A DNA stretch of 64,000 nucleotides from Bacteroidetes bacterium HGW-Bacteroidetes-8 (GCA_002840895.1 PHCZ01000005.1:1-64000); one strand, 5' to 3'; shown: positions 9,341 to 18,127, counted from the first letter of the stretch. Notes: generated by a model not told the origin, from the sequence alone. Made by a program: numbers and translations.

Positions 9341-9682
9341 TTACTCCTCTCCTTGATACAGATGTAAGTTTTCTATCTGGTTGTCGTTAATATTGAGAGC
9401 GATTTCGTTGTTGAGTGAGCCTTTGTAGGAGGATCCAATAGAAACTCCTAAAAATAGGATTAAAGCAATACCGGCAGCAATTGCAACTCTGTAAAGTGTA
9501 GAGAAAAATATGTGATTCTCTCTAAACTCCGGTGCGAACTCCGCTTCAACTCTCTCCAATGAGTCAATTCTGGACATCAATTTTGTGACAAGATATGGGT
9601 CGGGTTCAATGCCCCTTTCGCTTTTGACGTAGTTATCCACTAAATCCAGCTGGTCTAAATTATCCGATCTATCTTTTTTCAT
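9341..9682 (-). CDS. Putative anti-sigma factor (single-TM protein)
   Basis: 113-residue protein with a charged N-terminal cytoplasmic half, one transmembrane segment near residues 68-87 ('LYRVAIAAGIALILFLGVSIG') and a short outer tail. It lies 31 nt downstream of the ECF sigma gene. Topology, size and position match small membrane anti-sigma factors of Bacteroidota, but no HxxxCxxC zinc motif is present, so the assignment rests on context. It could instead be an unrelated small membrane protein. Confidence 0.6.
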   Translation of the reverse strand: MKKDRSDNLDQLDLVDNYVKSERGIEPDPYLVTKLMSRIDSLERVEAEFAPEFRENHIFFSTLYRVAIAAGIALILFLGVSIGSSYKGSLNNEIALNINDNQIENLHLYQGEE

Positions 9683-9713
9683 ATTGTTGAGAATTAATCT
9701 GTTCTATATTGAT

Positions 9714-10283
9714 TTAGTTTGTTTTAATGTGTTTCAGTTTTTTCTTTAAACTCTCTTTCCCTCTCATAAGAAGTTGTTCTACTGAGCCTTCGGAAAGTTG
9801 CATAATTGCAGATATCTCTTTTTGTGACAAATCTTGATACTTTTGAAGAATAAATGCTGTCTTCTGTTTTTCCGGTAGCGAATCTATCGCCTTTCTGACT
9901 GCAATGGTAATCTCATCTGCAATCATACTCTCTTGCGGGTTCCTGTCTGCTCCCCCCTTATTTGAGATTTTTGCCATACCATCCTCTATTCTGTCAAATA
10001 TACCACGTCTGCGCTTTTTTGCAATCTCATTCAAGCAAGCGTTAACTGTTATCCTGTAAAGCCAGGTTGAGAGTTTTGAATCTCCTTTAAATGTTTCAAG
10101 CGAACTATATACCTTGATCAAAACCTCTTGTACTAAATCTTCGGAATCCTCTTTGGAGTGCAGATACCCCATTGCAACCCGAAAGAGAGTGTCGCTATAC
10201 ATCTCTGCCAGAACTCTGAAGCTCTCTCTGTCTCCGTTGAGAAAATCCGTTACAATCTGGTCATCACCTCGTTTATCTATCAT
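9714..10283 (-). CDS. ECF RNA polymerase sigma factor (RpoE-like)
   Basis: About 189 residues from the ATG at 10283; a GTG at 10295 is the alternative. Region 2 is seen at about 25-90 ('YSDTLFRVAMGYLHSKEDSEDLVQEVLIKVY', 'KLSTWLYRITVNACLN') and region 4 at about 135-185 ('LPEKQKTAFILQKYQDLSQKEISAIMQLSEGSVEQLLMRGKESL'). It directs transcription of a regulon that, by the usual logic of such operons, includes the two downstream genes (putative anti-sigma and Spy/CpxP-like protein). The stimulus is unknown; metal or envelope stress is the natural guess from the partner genes. Confidence 0.92.
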   Translation of the reverse strand: MIDKRGDDQIVTDFLNGDRESFRVLAEMYSDTLFRVAMGYLHSKEDSEDLVQEVLIKVYSSLETFKGDSKLSTWLYRITVNACLNEIAKKRRRGIFDRIEDGMAKISNKGGADRNPQESMIADEITIAVRKAIDSLPEKQKTAFILQKYQDLSQKEISAIMQLSEGSVEQLLMRGKESLKKKLKHIKTN

Positions 10284-10406
10284 ACCTATAGGCACTCTCT
10301 ATTTTGTAACTCTTGTAATGTCCCAAGAATCTACATACAAGTTAAATCTTTTATCTCTAATTACAATATATAGACAAAACTCTTACAAAATTCCTACGTT
10401 GTAGAT

Positions 10407-10485
10407 GGTGACCATATGCTAAACAAGGTGTCATCCCGGAAAATGTTTTCCTTGGATGACACCTTGCTCAGTTTTAAAGGTCACC
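10407..10485. repeat. Nested palindromic repeat, copy 1
   Basis: A 79-nt structure with three nested inverted arms: outer GGTGACC/GGTCACC (10407-10413, 10479-10485), middle CAAGGTGTCATCC/GGATGACACCTTG (10424-10436, 10454-10466, perfect 13 bp) and inner GGAAAA/TTTTCC (10438-10443, 10446-10451). It lies between trxA and the sigma gene. The core layout is shared with the structure at 40493-40628. There is no T-run, so it is not a standard terminator. Confidence 0.8.
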
Positions 10486-10502
10486 TGTCCCGAAGTAAAA
10501 AA

Positions 10503-10865
10503 TTACTTACCCAGCAGAACTTTTTCTATTGCATCTTTAAAAGAGGCTTTTGGAAGTGCACCCATTGCCATTTGAGGGGATCCCTCCATAGGTACAAAGA
10601 GTAGAGATGGTATGCTGCGAATCCCGAATGCTCCTGCAAGCTCTTGCTCCTGCTCTGTGTTTACTTTGTATACATATATTTTATCTGTGTACTCTTTGGC
10701 AAGATCTTCCAGAATTGGAGCAATTGTTTTGCACGGGCCGCACCAATCTGCATAAAAGTCAATAATTGCAGGTTTGTCTCCAAGATATTTCCACTCTTGT
10801 GGATTTGCTTCGTAGTTAGCTACTTTAGTTAAAAACTCATCTTTTGTCAAGTGAATTGTTTTCAT
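10503..10865 (-). CDS. trxA: Thioredoxin
   Basis: 120-residue cytoplasmic thioredoxin with the WCGPCK active site near residues 41-46 inside 'IDFYADWCGPCKTIAPILEDLA', and the cis-Pro region 'FGIRSIPSLLFVP' near 80-92. It has no signal peptide, so it works as a cytosolic disulfide reductase. An N-terminal extension of about 15 residues before the core fold ('LTKDEFLTKVANYEANPQEWKYLG') is common in Bacteroidales thioredoxins. It appears monocistronic: a gap of 53 nt separates it from the methyltransferase gene upstream. Confidence 0.93.
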   Translation of the reverse strand: MKTIHLTKDEFLTKVANYEANPQEWKYLGDKPAIIDFYADWCGPCKTIAPILEDLAKEYTDKIYVYKVNTEQEQELAGAFGIRSIPSLLFVPMEGSPQMAMGALPKASFKDAIEKVLLGK

Positions 10866-10918
10866 AATGTTTTAATATTCTTTAATTAATTGTTTTATTA
10901 TAAATATTTTAAGGCAGG

Positions 10919-11527
10919 TTATGCCTGGTTGCTCTTTTTAGATATTAGTATGAATTGTTCGTAAACAGACCCATTTTTATTCATACTGTTGTATGTTGCA
11001 GTTGTCACTACCTCAAGATCACTATTTTCCAGTTGCTGAGCCAGTTGTTGGACATTAAACCCATTGTGAGGCACATACTCACCACCGTGAAACGAGCCAT
11101 CCTCCTCTTTTAAGTCACCTATTACAAACAGTCCACCCGGTTTAAGTATTGATGAGATATGCTCAAAAGTCTTCTGGGTATTTTCGATATGGTGTATTGC
11201 CATAAGTGAAAAGATTACATCAATGTCCTGAGTTGTGTATTTGTCTATAGTTCCATTAATTACAGTTGATCTATCCTTTATTGTTAACCCTTCAATCTTC
11301 TCTTTAAGTACCTCAATCATCTGAGTTGAACTGTCCAAAAATATAATTGATTTAACAAGAGGTGCTATTTGAAGACCGGCCAGACCGGTGCCGCACCCTA
11401 GTTCAAGTACCTTAAGATCCACTCCAAAGTTTACGCTCTTTAACATCTCTGCAATAAACTTATCTGCCATCTCAATCTTCATTGGGCTGTCCCACTCCTT
11501 TGCCTTATCCTTGAAATAATCAACCAT
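10919..11527 (-). CDS. Class I SAM-dependent methyltransferase
   Basis: 202-residue Rossmann-fold methyltransferase. The SAM-binding motif I 'VLELGCGTGLAGLQIAP' lies near residues 39-55, an acidic motif II 'IIFLDSSTQMIEVL' near 62, and a motif III-like 'FSLMAIHHIENTQKTFEHISSILKPGGLFVIGD' near 106-138. The chain is a single domain with no substrate-recognition extension, so the substrate is unknown. It overlaps the start region of the upstream small membrane protein gene by 8 nt (11520-11527) and forms an operon with it. Confidence 0.85.
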   Translation of the reverse strand: MVDYFKDKAKEWDSPMKIEMADKFIAEMLKSVNFGVDLKVLELGCGTGLAGLQIAPLVKSIIFLDSSTQMIEVLKEKIEGLTIKDRSTVINGTIDKYTTQDIDVIFSLMAIHHIENTQKTFEHISSILKPGGLFVIGDLKEEDGSFHGGEYVPHNGFNVQQLAQQLENSDLEVVTTATYNSMNKNGSVYEQFILISKKSNQA

Positions 11528-11741
11528 TTTTACTCTTCTCGCTCTTTTTAAACATATTAAAAATTAGACCTCCCAGCAGAATCCCATACAGAGTGCTATT
11601 TGTAGGGGAGGATGTTATTGGACAGGTTCCGCTATTGCAGCCTATGAAGTACCAGTATAGATACCCTCCCAGAGCCCCTGCAGCACCTCCGGCGAACCAG
11701 AGCCACTCCTTTTTTAAAAATGCCAGAATTTTATTTTTCAT
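11520..11741 (-). CDS. Small membrane protein, DUF6132-like
   Basis: 73-residue integral membrane protein. A Lys/Trp-rich start is followed by a glycine-zipper-like TM segment ('FAGGAAGALGGYLYWYFIG'), a short loop with two cysteines (CNSGTC), and a second TM ('LYGILLGGLIFNMF') ending in a charged tail. It resembles DUF6132 proteins often found beside redox or sulfur-handling genes in Bacteroidota; the resemblance is from memory. It is first in an operon with the methyltransferase, driven by the promoter at 11828-11858. Confidence 0.75.
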   Translation of the reverse strand: MKNKILAFLKKEWLWFAGGAAGALGGYLYWYFIGCNSGTCPITSSPTNSTLYGILLGGLIFNMFKKSEKSKNG

Positions 11742-11827
11742 AATGTTATATAATTCTATTCGCGTTTAATCTTCAATTCTAAATATATTATTACTATGAG
11801 AAATAATTTCCATAAGAAATAATAATG

Positions 11828-11858
11828 CAAAGATAAATATGTTTTACTTAAAAACAAA
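11828..11858 (-). promoter_or_regulatory. Sigma-ABfr-type promoter for DUF6132-like gene/methyltransferase
   Basis: On the minus strand TTTG (11858-11855), a 19-nt spacer and TATCTTTG (11835-11828) match the Bacteroidota promoter consensus fully. The leader to the ATG at 11741 is about 80 nt. Confidence 0.65.
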
Positions 11859-11942
11859 TTCCATTTGATAAAGTTTACAATGAGGCCACTGTTTGAACAA
11901 TATCAATTCAGATATGTTTTAATGGGTGTAAAAAACAAAACT

Positions 11943-12800
11943 ATGTCTTATAATTTACTAAAAGGAAAAAGAGGTCTTATTTTTGGAGCCCTCAATGAAA
12001 GTTCGATTGCCTGGAAAACAGCAGAGAGAGTATACGAAGAGGGTGGAGTATTTGTGCTCTCCAACACAATGGCCTCAATGAAACTTGGAAACGTAAGTGA
12101 CCTTGCAGATAAATGCAATACAATTGTTATACCTGCAGATGCAACTGATGTTCAGGATTTGGAAAATCTTATAACAAAAGGTATGGAGTATCTTGGTGGT
12201 AAGTTTGACTTTGTACTTCACTCAATTGGAATGTCTCCAAATGTTCGCAAAGGGCGAACCTATGATGACCTTAATTACCAATATCTTCACCAGACACTCG
12301 ACATATCTGCAATTTCATTTCACAAGATTCTGCAGAGTTGCCGCAAGTTGGATGCTATAAATGACTGGGGTTCAGTTGTAGCTCTCTCCTATGTTGCAGC
12401 TCAGAGGACACTTTATGGTTATAACGATATGGCAGATGCAAAAGCTTTGCTGGAGTCTATAACCAGGAGTTTCGGCTATATATATGGACGTGAGAAGAAT
12501 ATAAGAATAAACACAATTTCTCAATCTCCTACCATTACAACAGCCGGTGGTGGAATTATGGGCTTTGACAAACTCTATGACTTTTCTGAGAGGATGTCGC
12601 CGCTTGGGAATGCAACAGGAGAGGAGTGTGCAGATTATATCATAACTCTCTTCTCTGATCTTACCAAAAAGGTCACAATGCAAAATCTCTATCACGATGG
12701 AGGCTACTCAAGTATGGGTATGAGTCTTGCAGCAATGAGCGTCTATCGTGAAGGTCTCGATTACAACGATGTTAAAGAAGACAAAAGAAAGAAAAAATAA
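11943..12800 (+). CDS. fabI: Enoyl-[acyl-carrier-protein] reductase (NADH), FabI
   Basis: About 285 residues from the ATG at 11943 (MSYNLLKGKR), which begins the conserved FabI fold; the longer frame from 11865 adds 26 unconserved residues. It reduces enoyl-ACP in the last step of each fatty-acid elongation cycle. Seen: the nucleotide-binding start 'GLIFGALNESSIAW', 'VLHSIGMSP' (the SIG/A segment), and the catalytic Tyr-x6-Lys in 'YNDMADAKA', followed by 'RINTISQSPTITTAGGGI'. It is a divergent Bacteroidota-type FabI with 'SYVAAQR' in place of the E. coli-type 'SYLGAER'. It runs tail-to-tail with the next gene (6 nt gap). Confidence 0.93.
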   Translation: MSYNLLKGKRGLIFGALNESSIAWKTAERVYEEGGVFVLSNTMASMKLGNVSDLADKCNTIVIPADATDVQDLENLITKGMEYLGGKFDFVLHSIGMSPNVRKGRTYDDLNYQYLHQTLDISAISFHKILQSCRKLDAINDWGSVVALSYVAAQRTLYGYNDMADAKALLESITRSFGYIYGREKNIRINTISQSPTITTAGGGIMGFDKLYDFSERMSPLGNATGEECADYIITLFSDLTKKVTMQNLYHDGGYSSMGMSLAAMSVYREGLDYNDVKEDKRKKK

Positions 12801-12806
12801 CAATCT

Positions 12807-13673
12807 CTAAAGTGGTCTTACAACCATAATACCATTACTTGTTTTAGATTTTTGAGCATACTCTTCAAGGGTATGCTTTTCTATTACCACCTTTTTCTCG
12901 CTGCTTGAGGCGTGAATAAAGGTGAGTCTCTCTCCCTCCCAATAGATAATGGCAACGTGTGAGAGGTCCATCCCTTTGAAGGTGGTTACAAACCCAACCA
13001 TATCTCCATTTTTATAATTTGCAGAGTTCTTCTCAATCTCTGTATTAGGAATATGCCAGTTTTTACGACTGTTTGCCGCCTGCTCAATGCCTCTTATTTT
13101 AGCTGTGAGTGGTTCGTTCCCTTTTAGCTGCTTATATTTTTCGTGATTAGTGGACATTGCATAAAGGTCAACTTTAAGCTCTTTTCCACCCGCATCTTCA
13201 GTTATGTTCTTTACCAGCCCCTTTTTTTGGTTCTCATATATCCAGTCTGTAGTATAGTGAAGTCTGTCTGCGTAATTTTTTATCTTGCCCTCTCTGTAAC
13301 GGATCTCTTTAAGATTTTTCGTAAATTGTTCAAAGGTGGCATCTTTGCCGTTATAGCTATCCCGGATTGTTCTTGATAGAGCCAGTACACTCTCAACAAA
13401 AGTGGTGCAGTCCAGCTCTCTAAGGTTAATTACCAACCCTTCGGGCACAAGCTCCAGTGTAAAGCCCACATAGGGGGTCCCTAAAAAGAATTTTGCTGTT
13501 TCAATAATGAGGGCATCATATGTAAGATTGCTCTTACTCTTGAACTCTGTTACATATTTGTTAAATATCTCAACATCTCTCTCTGTCGAATATATTAACT
13601 CTTGGCTACTCTGTGCCTGTATAAGGTTTGTGCAGATTATTGCAAATAATATAATTGTAAATTTTTTCATCAT
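12807..13673 (-). CDS. DUF1460 (AmiA-like) secreted amidase
   Basis: 288-residue exported protein with an N-terminal signal peptide (MMKKFTIILFAIICTNLIQAQ; ATG at 13673 or 13670). The body matches the DUF1460 family of NlpC/P60-like fold N-acetylmuramoyl-L-alanine amidases: 'FFLGTPYVGFTLE', a catalytic-type Cys in 'LRELDCTTFVESVLALSRTI' near residue 92, 'DRLHYTTDWIYEN', and a His region 'MDLSHVAIIYWEGERLTFIHASS' near 236-256. By family it cleaves peptidoglycan stem peptides in the periplasm, in cell-wall recycling or remodelling. It is transcribed alone, convergent with fabI. Confidence 0.85.
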   Translation of the reverse strand: MMKKFTIILFAIICTNLIQAQSSQELIYSTERDVEIFNKYVTEFKSKSNLTYDALIIETAKFFLGTPYVGFTLELVPEGLVINLRELDCTTFVESVLALSRTIRDSYNGKDATFEQFTKNLKEIRYREGKIKNYADRLHYTTDWIYENQKKGLVKNITEDAGGKELKVDLYAMSTNHEKYKQLKGNEPLTAKIRGIEQAANSRKNWHIPNTEIEKNSANYKNGDMVGFVTTFKGMDLSHVAIIYWEGERLTFIHASSSEKKVVIEKHTLEEYAQKSKTSNGIMVVRPL

Positions 13674-13778
13674 TTTGTGATATTATAACTCTCAAATTAA
13701 TCTTATCAAATATGGCTCTTTTTTATTGTCACACCAAATTATATTTATTTTGGTAAAGGTTATATTGTTTTAAGGAAC

Positions 13779-13786
13779 TATTTTTG
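13779..13786 (+). promoter_or_regulatory. Putative -7 element for the PPi-PEPCK-like gene
   Basis: TATTTTTG matches TAnnTTTG, 66 nt before the ATG at 13853. A short inverted repeat ACCAAA/TTTGGT (13733-13738, 13749-13754) lies about 25 nt upstream and could be an operator. Confidence 0.4.
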
Positions 13787-13852
13787 CATATCTAATTATT
13801 CACTTATTACATAACCGTACACTTTCTCAACAAATAAACAAAATCTCAAAAT

Positions 13853-16800
13853 ATGAAGAATCAGAAGGAGTCACTGGGGTTTTTTGAGAATTCAAAACAG
13901 AATTCAAAAGAGTATATCCATCAGTACATAAAATTGAGGCTTGAGGCGCTAGGGCTTATAGATGACAACTATCAGGAGAATGATACAGATGGTTTCTTGC
14001 ACCTCGCAAAATCTCTCATTATCAATTATCGTGAAAGGGAGAGGCAGTTCAAACAGTACCTTTGCCCTGCAGATCAGCGAATTCAAGACTTTATCAGAAA
14101 TTATTTCAAAGGGGTTGATGCTCCGGAAATCAGCATACCTTCATTTACATTTACACTCGATTTTTACGGTATTGCAAGAGAGCTCTCTATTCCGGAGAAG
14201 CGTGACGAGTACTCATCTGAGTACCTCACCTCATATAGAATTAAACAGGGAATACTGCATAATCCCCGAAATGACAGAAGAACCACAAAAGGGGTTTTCC
14301 ACATTGCTGAGGGGGGGTTACCTATTCCCGATGACAAAAAGGCAGTCCCTGTAAAAACTGCTGCCCTTCTATTGAAAAAGGCAACCACAATTGAAGGAGA
14401 CCTCTTTACCCTTCCATTCACTCAGGATTACGACAAAAAAGGGAACATATTTGTATCTCTGCTTATGAGGCCTTTGGTGAGCCCTTCCGTTGACGGGTTA
14501 TACCCAAAGAGGAGTATGGAGGTTCGCTTTTTTGCACCGGGGTCACTGGTTTCAAACCTGGATTTTGTTGAGTCAATCTTTGGAAACGGAGGCTCACCAT
14601 ACCATATTTCAAACGATGCCGGCCTGGATTTTGAATCCTGGAGCGGACACACAGGCTGTATAATACTGGCTCCACAGTTGTGTAAGATGACAAAAAAAGA
14701 GGTTGGACTACCCAATATTTCTCAAGCTACCGACAGACAAAAGAGGGACGGTATGTGCTGGGAGAGGGAAGATGAGCTATACAACGATGGTAGTGCATTT
14801 AAACTCACGATGAGAACAGAAGAGGGTATTATTGTTACAGTTATTGCAGATAACTACTTCGGGTACTCAAAAAAAGAGGTTAAAACCTTTATCTCATACG
14901 CTGCAAACCTACTCGGTAACGCAGAGGAGGAGCACGCAGGGGGCGCTCTGATTTTTCCATCTTATAACCAGGGCGAGGGACAAATTACTAAACCGGAGAG
15001 CTTTACAACTTCCCTTGATGCAATATCAAAACTTTTTCCCGAGATTATAGATATTAAGCCGGAAGGGTACGGGGTTGACAGAAACTACCCCGATATTTTA
15101 TATGTTCCGGAGTTATGCCGTTTTGACATAAACAAGCAGACCATCTCCTGGACAAAGAAAAAGCAAGAGTATAGCATAAAACTGCTGCCAAAACATTCCT
15201 ATATCCTTCCAAACGGCCAAAAATACTCAATGGAGAAGGCATCCGGGACACTCAACTACCGTCTTGTAGAGACCAACTCTGAGGGTGTATTTATCCATAA
15301 ACCCTGCACAGTATCGGGTGGAGGCAAATCTGAAATTTCAAAATCAATATCTGACTCAATAATATCGGGCTCATTTTTCATTAAAGATTTCGACACAGAT
15401 TTTAAAATGGTAGATGAGATTATTAACTATAACTACTCAAACCGTTTCAAAGATTCAAGCCCGCTTAAACCTGCCAAAAATACCAGCAGAACATTTCTGA
15501 GCAACAAACGCTCTATGGGTTCTTCAATCAAGATGCTCACCCCTTCCAGCGAATTTGTTGATGAATACAATGCCTGGCTGGACTCAATACCTCAGTATAT
15601 TAAGGGTATAGCCTTTATTGTAAAGAGATTCTACAGAGAGGAGTGGGGTAGTGACTGGAAAAAGTACTTCTCGGTAGATATTTTAAACGGACAACCGGGT
15701 AATGAGCTTAAGTACAAGAATAAAAAGCTGGCAGCAAGGTATTTGAGGGTAGGATATGATGATAAAGGTGCCTGGAGAACATTTAAGCTAAGGCAGGATT
15801 ATGTACACTCGGTAAAGATACAGATGGAGGATGATATTACCGTATCTACTGTTATTCCAACAAGTGAGCTATCAAATCTCAACCCAATTGTAGATAACAA
15901 GAGTGTTAAAATTTTAGAGAACTGTGAGTTCAGGTTTTTTCAACGCCCGGATGAGGCAATTCACAGAGGGGCAGATGTTAAGGCGGAGAGTGATATTGCA
16001 ACAGATAACACCTTTATCTCCAATTTTGAACCGCTGACAACTGCAGATGCAAAAAATATGGTAGAGGATGTTATCAATTTTGATGAGTTTACCCCACCAA
16101 TGAGAGATCTTATTCAGGATGTTGCAGATAAGGATGTTCCACAATATTTTGTCTCATCTGCAAACCCACGTATAGTGAACGGAAAGCCATCTATGAATGT
16201 AAGATATCTGCAAACCCGGGACGATATTGTGAATCCACGTAATAAATATATTGCCGAGATGGGGATGAGGATATCGCGAAGCCTTCCATTTAGTAAACCA
16301 CTATATGTCCCTGTGAACACTGTGTTACCGGGACGCAGGAATAACCCGGCCGAGAAGGGAATCCGCCCTCTTGCAGTTTATAATCCACTACACTACCAGG
16401 AGCTTCCGGAGCTATTTATGGACTTTATCTGCTCTCTAACCGGAAAATCTCCATCTACCACAGGAGCGGGATCGGAGGGTGCGCTCACAAAAGCTCCGTT
16501 CAATGCGCTTTGGCCTATAATTGACCTCAATAATGCACTTGTATCATTTATCCTTACCGGCTATCACGGATTTACAACCCCGGCCGGGTATATTGGTCAT
16601 AAATACCGTATAGACCACGACCTGAGTCTTTTAATTCCTGAGTTGTGGGCCAGACTTAACAATAGCGAGAGGGATCCAAAACTTTTAATAGCTGCCGGAG
16701 ATCTGGAGAAGATTGAGGATTTTGAATTCGCAGGTAAGAAAATTCCTGCATCAATCCTTGGTTACAGGATAACAGAAAAATTTGTAAACGGATATTTCGG

Positions 16801-17338
16801 GCGGGTATTTGAGAACCCTAACGTAATATTTCCGGAAGATATGTTAAAACCGGAGTTCCAGTCAATGGATCAGTTTGCAGATGGAATTCTTAACATTGTA
16901 GAGGCCCAGCAGAAGGTTGCACAGGCATATTTCCGTGATGGAAGCATAGAGTCTGCCATCCCACCATTAAAAGCTCTTCTTCACATAATGGTTAATGGTA
17001 ATTATGAAGGGAAAGAGCTCAACTCTCCGGAGATCAGAGAGCTCTTCACATATGATAACCTGATACAATCTGACTGGTACAAGGCGAGAATCCTCTCCAA
17101 GCAGCAGTCCGATATCGCACTTTTCGCGAGCCATATCAGATATATCGAGAAGATAATTCGTGACGACCAGAACCTCTCTCAGGAGATGTACCACAACCTG
17201 ATAGATCGCCTCACCAAACTCAAAACACACTACGAGTATGTCTGCTCATACGACTATGCTAAAAGGTTAATTGGCACAATAGGTCGGAGTAACCTTGCCA
17301 AGGGTAGTGGGGCTTTATTGAGTGAGAGTCGATTATAA
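13853..17338 (+). CDS. Probable PPi-dependent phosphoenolpyruvate carboxykinase
   Basis: 1161-residue cytoplasmic protein with no signal peptide or TM segment. I recognise it as resembling the unusual PPi-type PEPCK family (about 1100-1150 residues; described from Entamoeba and Propionibacterium), which interconverts PEP + CO2 + Pi and oxaloacetate + PPi and has almost no overall similarity to ATP- or GTP-PEPCK. Seen: a glycine-rich phosphate loop 'TVSGGGKSEISKS' near residues 487-499, 'NYFGYSKKEVKTFISYAANLLGNAEEEHAGGA' near 338-369, and a C-terminal 'SLTGKSPSTTGAGSEGALTKAPFNALWP' near 866-893. The assignment rests on recalled motifs and length, so the name is provisional. Its 3' end overlaps the convergent LytTR gene by 6 nt. 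Confidence 0.65.
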   Translation: MKNQKESLGFFENSKQNSKEYIHQYIKLRLEALGLIDDNYQENDTDGFLHLAKSLIINYRERERQFKQYLCPADQRIQDFIRNYFKGVDAPEISIPSFTFTLDFYGIARELSIPEKRDEYSSEYLTSYRIKQGILHNPRNDRRTTKGVFHIAEGGLPIPDDKKAVPVKTAALLLKKATTIEGDLFTLPFTQDYDKKGNIFVSLLMRPLVSPSVDGLYPKRSMEVRFFAPGSLVSNLDFVESIFGNGGSPYHISNDAGLDFESWSGHTGCIILAPQLCKMTKKEVGLPNISQATDRQKRDGMCWEREDELYNDGSAFKLTMRTEEGIIVTVIADNYFGYSKKEVKTFISYAANLLGNAEEEHAGGALIFPSYNQGEGQITKPESFTTSLDAISKLFPEIIDIKPEGYGVDRNYPDILYVPELCRFDINKQTISWTKKKQEYSIKLLPKHSYILPNGQKYSMEKASGTLNYRLVETNSEGVFIHKPCTVSGGGKSEISKSISDSIISGSFFIKDFDTDFKMVDEIINYNYSNRFKDSSPLKPAKNTSRTFLSNKRSMGSSIKMLTPSSEFVDEYNAWLDSIPQYIKGIAFIVKRFYREEWGSDWKKYFSVDILNGQPGNELKYKNKKLAARYLRVGYDDKGAWRTFKLRQDYVHSVKIQMEDDITVSTVIPTSELSNLNPIVDNKSVKILENCEFRFFQRPDEAIHRGADVKAESDIATDNTFISNFEPLTTADAKNMVEDVINFDEFTPPMRDLIQDVADKDVPQYFVSSANPRIVNGKPSMNVRYLQTRDDIVNPRNKYIAEMGMRISRSLPFSKPLYVPVNTVLPGRRNNPAEKGIRPLAVYNPLHYQELPELFMDFICSLTGKSPSTTGAGSEGALTKAPFNALWPIIDLNNALVSFILTGYHGFTTPAGYIGHKYRIDHDLSLLIPELWARLNNSERDPKLLIAAGDLEKIEDFEFAGKKIPASILGYRITEKFVNGYFGRVFENPNVIFPEDMLKPEFQSMDQFADGILNIVEAQQKVAQAYFRDGSIESAIPPLKALLHIMVNGNYEGKELNSPEIRELFTYDNLIQSDWYKARILSKQQSDIALFASHIRYIEKIIRDDQNLSQEMYHNLIDRLTKLKTHYEYVCSYDYAKRLIGTIGRSNLAKGSGALLSESRL

Positions 17339-18127
17339 CAATAGTCTATCTTTTAATAACTTATAACCGGTGGCACTTGCTTTTAAGCAGGTGCCATTTT
17401 TTAGGTGGATATTGTAACTCTCTTTCCCGAATAGTTCGGCACGGGCTATCTTCTCGGAATTGACAATGCAGGAGCGGTGAATTCGTACAAAGGTTGGTGG
17501 TAGATGAGTTTCAAAATACCTCATAGTCTGCTCTTTGATATGTTTACCACTCTCTGTAAAGAGCATCACATAATCTCCATAGGCTTGAATGTAAAGAAGC
17601 TCACTAAGGTGTATTATGTAGATATGAGATCCCTCCTTTACCGAGATCTTTTCCAGTATCTCTATGTTTGATCTCTCTTCGTCGGATTTATCTGCAGACT
17701 CTTCGGTTGCTATACTCTCCAACTCTTTATTTTCTGATAGGGTGTTTGCCCTGTACCACTGGGCCAGTATAATCCAGCTTAAAAGCCCTACAGTTGCAAA
17801 AATGGGGATGTTCTTTGTGAAGTGCCCGGGTTGCTCCATCCCGGAGATTGTTGCAACTGCATAGGTGATAGAGAGTATAAGTATTTGATTAATAATTGCT
17901 ATAACAGCTTGCGCCTGAACAGGGCGGATAAACCCGCTCATAAACCAGTAGAGATAACCAAATGCTGCCAGCAGAAGGGTGTAGGCGAGGCTCCCCGCCA
18001 GAGCGTGAACTATTGTGATGTTGCCATATAAAACTAAAAGTGACCAGATAACAGCGGCAACCAATATTGTTACCGCTGTCCAGGTCATCTTTCTTTTGTT
18101 TGATTCAATTAATGGATTACTCTTCAT
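17333..18127 (-). CDS. Membrane-anchored LytTR transcriptional regulator
   Basis: 264 residues. Four predicted TM segments (about 15-35, 40-62, 73-93, 108-125) form an N-terminal membrane domain. After a charged linker (130-155) comes a LytTR DNA-binding domain (about 160-264) with 'LLYIQAYGDYVMLFTESGKHI' and 'FVRIHRSCIVNSEKI'. This 2TM/4TM-LytTR arrangement is a one-component regulator that senses at the membrane and binds DNA directly, with no separate kinase. Targets are unknown. The LiaF-like gene lies 49 nt upstream on the same strand, making envelope-stress control likely. A minus-strand promoter-like pair lies at 18144-18177. Confidence 0.85.
   Translation of the reverse strand: MKSNPLIESNKRKMTWTAVTILVAAVIWSLLVLYGNITIVHALAGSLAYTLLLAAFGYLYWFMSGFIRPVQAQAVIAIINQILILSITYAVATISGMEQPGHFTKNIPIFATVGLLSWIILAQWYRANTLSENKELESIATEESADKSDEERSNIEILEKISVKEGSHIYIIHLSELLYIQAYGDYVMLFTESGKHIKEQTMRYFETHLPPTFVRIHRSCIVNSEKIARAELFGKESYNIHLKNGTCLKASATGYKLLKDRLLL

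Noticed and set aside
10911-10930. AGGCA/TGCCT hairpin at the end of the methyltransferase gene as a terminator
   Set aside because: Only a 5-bp stem overlapping the stop codon, followed by mixed A/T rather than a T-run; too weak to call.
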